From assembly GCF_904849725.1 (NCBI RefSeq), contig NC_058524.1, positions 504,540,263-504,604,262 of the forward strand: 64,000 nt of DNA, in the 5' to 3' direction. Shown piece after piece: positions 57,024 to 64,000 of this stretch. Below the pieces are notes generated by a model. It did no database searches, had not been told where the DNA came from, and worked only from the letters and a program-made list of their open reading frames with translations. Within the stretch, counting starts at the first letter, position 1, and every line of letters starts with the position of its first letter. Both the position numbers and the translations under genes were made by a program. Source of the stretch: Hordeum vulgare subsp. vulgare (lineage: Eukaryota; Streptophyta; Magnoliopsida; Poales; Poaceae).

Positions 57024-57674
57024 CTGCAGGTGTCAGTAAATAGGTACTCAGAGGAATGTATATGTCTCCTTGGTAGTTATGGTACATTCCTACTCAGTGG
57101 ATCCTGTGGGTTTACCGATTACTACCACACTTAAAATGAATTATACTCATGCCTGCATAGACCATATTTTCTCATATCCTCATAATTATTCAGAGATCTT
57201 TGTTCGAAGAGAAACAACGCATACAGTTTCAACATAGGCAATCATGAGACAATAAATTCCATATTTTTTGAGAATAGGTTTTATTTGTGGCCGTCGGAAA
57301 ACACACACCAATGACAGCTCACAAATCATCGTATCTAATGTGGGTATATAAAAGGGGTTTGGACTTCTAATGGTCATATAATTATTCGAACACTTCAGGG
57401 TCTTCGAGTTCTTCGGGTCTTGAGATTCTTCTGTTGGTGTAGCTTCAATTCTTCAAATGCGTGGTGAAATCCTCTTTACTTTGAAGTAGAACTCCGTTGA
57501 TTCTTCATGAGGTCAAAGGGGTAAGGGGATTGTATAACTATTTTAGGTGAGAGAGAACATTTGATGAAATCAGAAGGGATGAGAAGTGAAAGGTGTTCTC
57601 GAAAATAAGATTTTTGAGAGATCCTATCCTAAGAAGTTTCCAGTTTCTAGGGTCACGTCCTACAGTCAACATGT
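57024..57674 (-). other. Element I leader between primer site and ORF
   Basis: Non-coding as far as can be seen. It holds the third 18-base motif copy (57122-57139). Confidence 0.55.
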
Positions 57675-57686
57675 GCTCTGATACCA
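57675..57686 (-). promoter_or_regulatory. Element I primer binding site (initiator tRNA-Met)
   Basis: The minus strand TGGTATCAGAGC is the usual plant initiator-Met primer site, four bases after the 5' LTR. Confidence 0.92.
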
Positions 57687-57690
57687 TATC

Positions 57691-60600
57691 TGGAGCGACC
57701 CGACTCAAAATGAGTCAAGCCTCTGTGTATCTGTGCCATCCCTGGATCAGTATGCTGGCACACACAGTACATCAATGTATATATCAAAGTGCAATCACAT
57801 GTAAATAGCGTAAAACTGCTATATACCTTAAATATCTCAACGAAAATTGTCAAGGGAGTGGAGTCTCCATAAACACCAACGGCAAGTTGAGTGCGGACCG
57901 TAACCCTGAATCGTACTCTTAGTCGTCGAGGAAAATATCTGCAACATAAGACGTTGCAGCCGTGTAGGTCAGCATATTGAATATGCTGGCAAGTCACATA
58001 AGAGAGGGGGTAAAATATCATCTATACCATATGCATATATGGCAGGTGGCGTTGTAAGTTTTTTTTTGCGAAAAGCAAGGTTTTCTCCTACATCAAGAGA
58101 GGGCTAAAAGCAAAATATTACTACATTGTTGGTTGTTAACGAGATGGTTCCAGCAACCAATTCTCGTACCCGTGTTGTCAATAATACCCACATCATTAAT
58201 AATTTGTGTTGAGAATTCCAGATAATTTCAGTTCCTTTGGCTCAAGTTGTCCATGACCGTGGACACGGCTAATCGATTAGGTTTGAGTACTCTGCAGAGT
58301 TTTGCACACGTTCCCCACAAGATTTGATCGCCTCCGTGTATGTCCTCGCACTTCAGGGTGTTTGAAGACCGGATGATCAAAACATGGTCTTTCAACGGGT
58401 CCCTCTGAATCCCTGTCGGTACCCATCCAAATCCTACCATTCTTCTACATCTGCAGGCACCGCCTGTCCAGAGTCGCCGCATTGGCCAACCAAGCCAGAG
58501 CCCATAATGACTTGTGGCTGTGCAGGTAAGCCTTGGGTCTTGAAAATATCCGTCCGTCTCTTTGAGCCTGGGTGAAGCTTTCCGCAAGATGTCATGGCAC
58601 GTCTCCAGCATCCCGGGTCATCCACTGGTTTCTCCAGGGAGCCGATCAACCGTCCTTCACCCAGAGTTGCATTGCATCACGAGGTCTTGAAAAGTCTTGA
58701 GTTAACCGGTCTTGTGTATTAAATTATTCTCGCATCACTCGTGATAAACTCTCAACCAGAATCCCGTCTACTCAAGCATAGCAATATGAAATTTGTCGTC
58801 CCGGGCCAAGTAACGGGGTTGTTGGGTGCCTACCACATGATACTAAAATATGTAACCATAATTTCTAAGTACCTACTCAGCATGCAATTGGGCATAGGAT
58901 GGTAGAACTACGATGCATAAAACATTGGTGATACATGATCAAATGACTTGCCTGGTGATGTTGACGAGGAAGAATTATAGTTTCTCGAGAAATAACTTGA
59001 TAGACTACTCTTCACTCTCCGATGAAATCTATATAACAAACATATCATTCACGTAAGCACTCACACTAACAATCCAAACCATAAGAGAGAGCGAAAGAAT
59101 CCAAAGGAAACTTCAAATAAAACTAGGGAGTCTTCTACTACAACACACCCTAAATAGTTTTTGTCTAACAGAAAATAAAACTAAAATAGTAGAGAACTAA
59201 GATATAAATTTAACTAAGATAAAATAAAGTATTTTCTTTTTCATAAAACTATTTTGAAAGTATTTTCAATTGGGAGTTAAAACAGTAGAGAAATCAATTG
59301 CGAGTTATTAGAGAACTAGAATTGATTTCTTGATAACGAATAAAAATAAAAATAAATACTTGTTGAAAACCTACTGTCAACTAACAGAAACAAAACATAA
59401 ACTTTCTGAAATATAAAAGAAATTAATTTAAAAACAACTAAAGAAAGAGAATTAGTCACAATCCTAAAAGAGGTGAAACAGAAATTGTTTCACAAGAAAT
59501 AATGAGTTAAAATGCTCAAACAATTCATAAATTTTTACCACTGATAAATAAGATCACTAGTGATCAGTAGCAAAAAGAATCAAGTTAAAAGCTATTCTTA
59601 AACTCCCAGAATAAGCAAAACAAGGTTTAAACTAAATCTGATCTAATTCAAATTTGAAAATCTCAAACATAGACAAATAATATGTTTTTGAAAACTACAG
59701 GAAAATTGTGATCTACCGGAACAAGTTTCAACTCCATTGGAGTTCTGTATCGAAAGTTATAAGCAAAACAAGAACGGAACTAAATCTGTTACAGAATTAG
59801 ACTGAAAGCGAAAATGGCGACGTGGCGAGATCTGATTGGTTGTTGGGTGTGCGTGTTTTAGGCTATCTAGAGGGTCGCCGCAGTATAACGAAAACCCTCT
59901 AGGTCTTTTGTAATCTAACTAACCGAAAGCCGGTTTTTCTAACTAAACCAAAGGGGTAAGTTACTCTGATGTGTACCACAGGATTTAGATCTAAAGGTGA
60001 AATGAAGAAAAAAAACCAGGGGGAGGTTACCTGCTACCGTGACTTAAACGCAGTAGAGCTGCTCCTGGCGATGGTGCTGCGCCAGCTAGGGTAGGGAGGC
60101 ACTCCGGCGAGGGGGGGATCCCTTGGGAGGGGGCCGGTGGAGGAGGGGGTGGGGTGGTGCGGCAGGGGGTAGGGCGCGCAGGGGGGCTTCCACGGGGCGT
60201 TGGAGGGGGAGATGGGGGTGATGCGAGCTCCTGCAGGGGCTGTAGGGGCGACGGGGTGAGGTGGGCGCGGCGTGGGGTGCAGCTGGGTAGGGGGTGGCGC
60301 GCACGGGGCCACGGGGTGGAGGTGGCGTGGCCTGGTGATGTAGGGGGCGGCGGGAGAGCTCCTGGTGAGCTTGTGTCGGCAGGGAAGGTGAAGATGGTGG
60401 CGACGTGGCTATGGGCAGGGAGGGGTCGAGCTAATGGGGAAAACGAAATGAGGAGGGATGGGGCGTTCTTATAGTGGTGACGGGAGGCGCCGGGAGGGAG
60501 TATAGGTCGCGAATCCCGGAGGGGAAGCTTCCTGGGAAGGTTCTGCCATGGCTAGAGAAGGCACGTCGTGAGGAGGAAGAAGAAAGGTGGAATTGGGCCA

Positions 60601-61239
60601 GATCTGTTTCCTAAAGTGGCCCAGGTACTTTCCAAATAAGTGATTTGTTTCCTTTTTATTAAAAACAAGAAATAAAACCAATAAAAGGAAAATGAAATAT
60701 CCTCGGAATATAGGGGTATAATATATTAAAATTTTCAGAAAATAAATCCAAAAAGATGGGCATTTTTCCACGGCCAAAATAAAAACTAAAAAAATGTTTT
60801 TTCGGAAAAACCCCTACAGCTTTATTTTCTTTTTGCAAATAATTTTCAAATAAAACTTTGGTTTTTCTTGGCTCAAATATTTTCAAAAATACCCCTGATT
60901 TTGGGAGGGTCATTTTCCTCCGCTCTTTCTTGCTTGCAAGAATTTATTTTTGGGGTATTTCTCGGGGAAGAAAAACATAGAATGCAAAAGCAAAAAATTG
61001 AAAGAATTCAAATGCAAAACTCCGTTCAAATTCTTTATAGTTGAAGAAGTCATGTCATCTTATCTCTTTGCTTTTAAATGATTGAATTTGAATTCACCGG
61101 AGAAGGGGAAAGTCATTTTATTCCCTCTCATTCAAAAGTTTTGAAAAGTTTTCAAATTTCACTCCAGCTTTCAATCACTCAAGCAAACAAACAATCATTC
61201 TAATAATTATATTAACATTCCAAAATTTGGGATGTTAGA
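57691..61239 (-). repeat. Element I 5' LTR
   Basis: Plus strand from tggagcgaccc to gggatgttaga, 3549 bases, followed by target copy tgcaa. It contains the second copy of the 127-codon frame (58228-58611) and the TATA-like site at 60468-60473. Confidence 0.92.
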
Positions 61240-61244
61240 TGCAA

Positions 61245-62397
61245 CTTTCGCCGGTGCACAAAACCCACCATTAGCCTCCCTCAAAACAGCCACCATACCT
61301 ACCTACTATGGCTTTTTCAAAGTCATTCCGAGATATATTGCCATGCAACTACCACCATGACATGTGCCACCACGTCTACATTTCCATTGCATGATCGTAA
61401 GATAGCTAGCATGATGTTTCTATTGATGTATATGCCATGCTAGATCGTTGTCACGGTACACTACCGAAGGCATTCCATATAGAGTCATTGTTGCTCTAAG
61501 TTTTGAGTTGAAAGTGTGATGATCGTTATTAATGGAGCATTGTCCCATGTGAGGAAATAAAAGAGGCCAAACAAGCCCACCAAAAAAAAGAGGCCAAAGA
61601 GCCCACCAAAAAAAAGAGAGAGAGAAAGAGAGAAGGGACAATGCTACCACTTTTTCCACACTTGTGCATATTAAGCACCATGATCTTCATGATTGAGAGT
61701 CTCTCGTTTTGTAACCACCATATAGCTAGTGGGAAATCTTCATTACATAACTTGGCTTGTATATTCCAATGATAGGCTTCCTCAAAATTGCCTTAGGTCT
61801 TCGTGAGCAAGCAAGTTGGATGCACACCCACTAGTTTTCTTGAAGAGCTTTTACATACTCTTAGCTCTAGTGCATCATTTGTATGGCAATCCCTACTCAT
61901 TCACATTGATATCTATTGATGAGCATCTCCACAGCTCATTGATATGCCTAGTTAATGTGACTATCTTCTCCTTTTTGTCTTGCAACCTCCACCACATTCC
62001 ACACCATCTATAGTGCTATAACCTTGGCTCACGCTCATGTATTGCGTGAGAGTTGAAAAGGTTTGAGAAAGTAAAGGTGTGAAACAAATACTTGGCCAAT
62101 ACCGGGGTTGTGCATGATTTAAATTCGTTGTGCAATGATGATAGAGCATAGCCAGACTATATGCTTTTGTAGGGATAACTTTCTTTTGGCCTTGTTATTT
62201 TGAAAGTTCATGATTACCTTACTAATTTGCTTGAATTATTATTGTTTCCACATCAATAGCAAACTAATGTTTTGAATCTAATGGATCTGAACATTCACGT
62301 CACATAAGAGGAGTTACAAATGACATCTTTGCTAGGTAGCATGAAAGCATCAAAAATTCATTCTTTATCACTTCCCTACTCGAGGACGAGCAGGAGT
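61245..62397 (+). other. Element H 3' backbone, second part
   Basis: It resumes the text broken at 52052 and matches 28280-29449 of C. It contains the purine-rich GAGGCCAAA block (61560-61635). No gene is supported. Confidence 0.75.
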
Positions 62398-62413
62398 TAA
62401 GCTTGGGGATGCT
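62398..62413 (+). promoter_or_regulatory. Element H polypurine tract
   Basis: TAAGCTTGGGGATGCT abuts the 3' LTR. Confidence 0.78.
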
Positions 62414-64000
62414 TGATACGTCTCAAACGTATCTATAATATTTGATGGTTTCATGTTGTATCTTGTCATCTTTGGATGTTTTATGTAACTTCTATATCTT
62501 TTTTGGGACTAACTTATTAATTCAGTGCCAAGTGCCAGTTCCTGTTTTTTCTGTGTTTTTGGCTCTTTTTAGATCTGATTTTGGAACGAAGTCCAAACGG
62601 AATAAAAAACCCCGAAATGATTTTTTTCCGAACGGAAGAAGATCAGGGGGTCTCTAGGCCAAGCCAGGTGGGCTCCAGGGAGCCCACAAGCTCCCACTCC
62701 GCCACCAAGGGGGGAGGCAGTGGTGGCAGGGCTTGTGGCCTCCCTGGCCGCCCCCTGACCTAGATCCTTGGTCTATATATTCCCTAAAATACAGCAAAAA
62801 ATCAAGGGAGCCTCGAAAATACTTTTCCGCCACCGCAAGCTTCCGTTTCCGCGAGATCTCATCTAGAGACCCTTCCCGGCGCCCTGCCGGAGGGGACTTT
62901 GGAGTTGGAGGGCTTCTTCATCATCATCATCGCCCCTCCAATGACTCGTGAGTAGTTCACTTCAGACCTACGGGTCCGTAGTTAGTAGCTAGATGGCTTC
63001 TTCTCTCTCTTGGATCTTCAATACAAAGTTCCATGATCTTCATGGAGAACTATCCGATGTAATCTTCTTTGGCGGTGTGTTTATCGAGATCCGATGAATT
63101 GTGGATTTGTGATGAGATTATCTATGATATATATATGAGTATTTGCTGATTTCTTATTTGCATGATTTGATATCCTTGTAAGTCTCCCCGAGTCTTGGGT
63201 TTTGTTTGGCCAACTAGATCTATGATTCTTGCAATGGGAGAAGTGCTTGGTTTTGGGTTCTACCATGTGGTGACCTTTCCCAATGACAGTAGGGGCAGCA
63301 AGGCACACATTAAGTAGTTGCCATCAAGGGTAACAAGATGGGCTCTGTCGTTGATATGAGATTGTCCGTCTACATCATGTCATCTTGTTTAAGGCGTTAA
63401 TCTATTCTTTTGGACTTAATACACTAGATGCATGCTGGATAGCGGTCGACGTGTGGAGTAATAGTAGTAGATGCAGAAAGTATCGGTCTACTTGTTTTGG
63501 ACATGATGCCTATAGATATAATCATTGCCATAGATATCGTCATGACTTTGCGCGGTTCTATCAATTTCTCGACAGTAATTTGTTCACCCACCGTCTATTT
63601 GCTTTCATGAGAGAAGCCACTAGTAAACACTACGGCCCCCGGGTCTATTCACATCCATCGTTTACACCTCTGATTTTACTTTGCTTTGTTACTTTGTTGC
63701 TTTCAGTTCTCACTTGGCGAACAATCTATAAGGGATTGACAACCCCTTCATAGCGTTGGGAGCAAGCTTTTGTGTTTGTGCAGGATCTTGTGATACTCCT
63801 CCACTGGATTGATACCTTGGTTCTCAAACTGAGGGAAATACTTACCACCGCTATGCTACATCACCCTTTCCGCTTCAGGGAACACCAACGCAAGGCTCCA
63901 AGGCCACGGCGGAAATCCTTTGCATACTTGCCTAGGAAGTCCCTTAAGGCGTAGCCGCAGTAGAAGGATTCCCGGTGCCGCCGACACGACTATTTCTGGC
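62414..64000 (+). repeat. Element H 3' LTR, cut by window end
   Basis: Begins TGATACGTCTC. Arms CCACAAGC (62684-62691) and GCTTGTGG (62731-62738), then CTATATATTCCC near 62772. The last bases, actatttctggc, match 49567-49578 of the partner, so about 29 bases lie outside. Confidence 0.9.

Larger units (their letters stand above)
52053..61239 (-). mobile_element. Element I: non-autonomous long-LTR retrotransposon (LARD-like)
   Basis: LTRs of 3542 and 3549 bases enclose only 2096 bases. The exact target duplication tgcaa lies at 52048-52052 and 61240-61244. The primer site matches initiator tRNA-Met and shows minus orientation. The coding-strand tip is TGTAACATCCC. The two LTRs are close to identical apart from small substitutions and indels, so the insertion is fairly recent and is the youngest of this nest. 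No protease, RT or integrase is present. Large LTRs with a short non-enzymatic interior are the mark of large retrotransposon derivatives. Confidence 0.93.
47996..64000 (+). mobile_element. Element H: retrotransposon with unknown ORF, hosting element I
   Basis: 5' LTR 47996-49608; 3' LTR from 62414, cut by the window end about 29 bases early. The left target copy is cttgg (47991-47995). Without I, the interior is about 3.6 kb: a degenerate primer site, one ORF unrelated to gag-pol and the shared 3' backbone. It is inserted in F in the opposite direction. Confidence 0.9.

Noticed and set aside
52053..61239. Large direct duplication of about 3.5 kb as a segmental duplication
   Set aside because: Primer site, tract and target duplication show these are LTRs of one element.
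1..64000. CRISPR arrays, bacterial operons, phage or host genes
   Set aside because: No such signals; all long frames belong to retrotransposons.

Overview
The window is plant nuclear DNA made almost entirely of nested LTR retrotransposons. The families, the tRNA-Asp and initiator-tRNA-Met primer sites and the insertion-inside-insertion layout point to a large Triticeae genome (wheat, Aegilops, barley or rye group). No host gene, RNA gene or CRISPR array could be supported. Family names are from memory and unverified: elements A and B look like the Fatima-type autonomous Athila-like Gypsy group, and C, F, G and H like the Sabrina-type partly coding group.

Layout. 1-334: unassigned fragment. 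Element A (335-10580, minus): degraded gag-pol Gypsy element with a small ORF downstream of pol. 10581-11989: unassigned sequence. 11990-12903: decayed internal DNA of a related element. Then the first nest: an LTR remnant D (12904-13586 and 31117-31896, minus) holds element C (13587-31111, plus), and the 5' LTR of C holds element B (15031-25183, minus, gag-pol). Remnant E (31897-35857, minus) follows. The second nest: element F (3' LTR from 35858, minus) holds element G (37918-45879, plus) and element H (47996 to beyond the window, plus). H in turn holds element I (52053-61239, minus), which has 3.5-kb LTRs, a 2.1-kb interior and an initiator-Met primer site. Five-base target duplications support B (tgcta/tgtta), C (ctacg/ctacc), G (ccctg/ccgtg) and I (tgcaa/tgcaa).

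How the parts relate. A and B carry gag, protease, reverse transcriptase, RNase H and integrase, all broken by stops and frameshifts. C and G carry only Gag and protease. H and E carry a different, unrecognised protein. Where the ends can be read, A, B, C, G and H share LTR tips starting TGATACGTC on the coding strand and a primer site for tRNA-Asp (the F tip is slightly altered, TGTTACGTC, and its primer site lies outside the window). This fits non-autonomous elements mobilised by enzymes of A/B-type partners (inference). I belongs to another lineage.

Signals not explained by ordinary annotation: (1) extra copies of the polypurine tract inside elements, including an exact 16-base copy inside the H reading frame and an exact 18-base motif present three times in I; (2) a conserved double hairpin in the 3' backbone; (3) a conserved structured motif after the stop codon of C, G, H and E; (4) a CCACAAGC / GCTTGTGG inverted repeat next to the TATA box in most LTRs, with an LTR-like copy plus a splice-acceptor-like site in front of the extra ORF of A and B; (5) primer-site-like motifs at the 3' end of the C and H LTRs; (6) exchange of the whole coding cassette on a shared 3' backbone.
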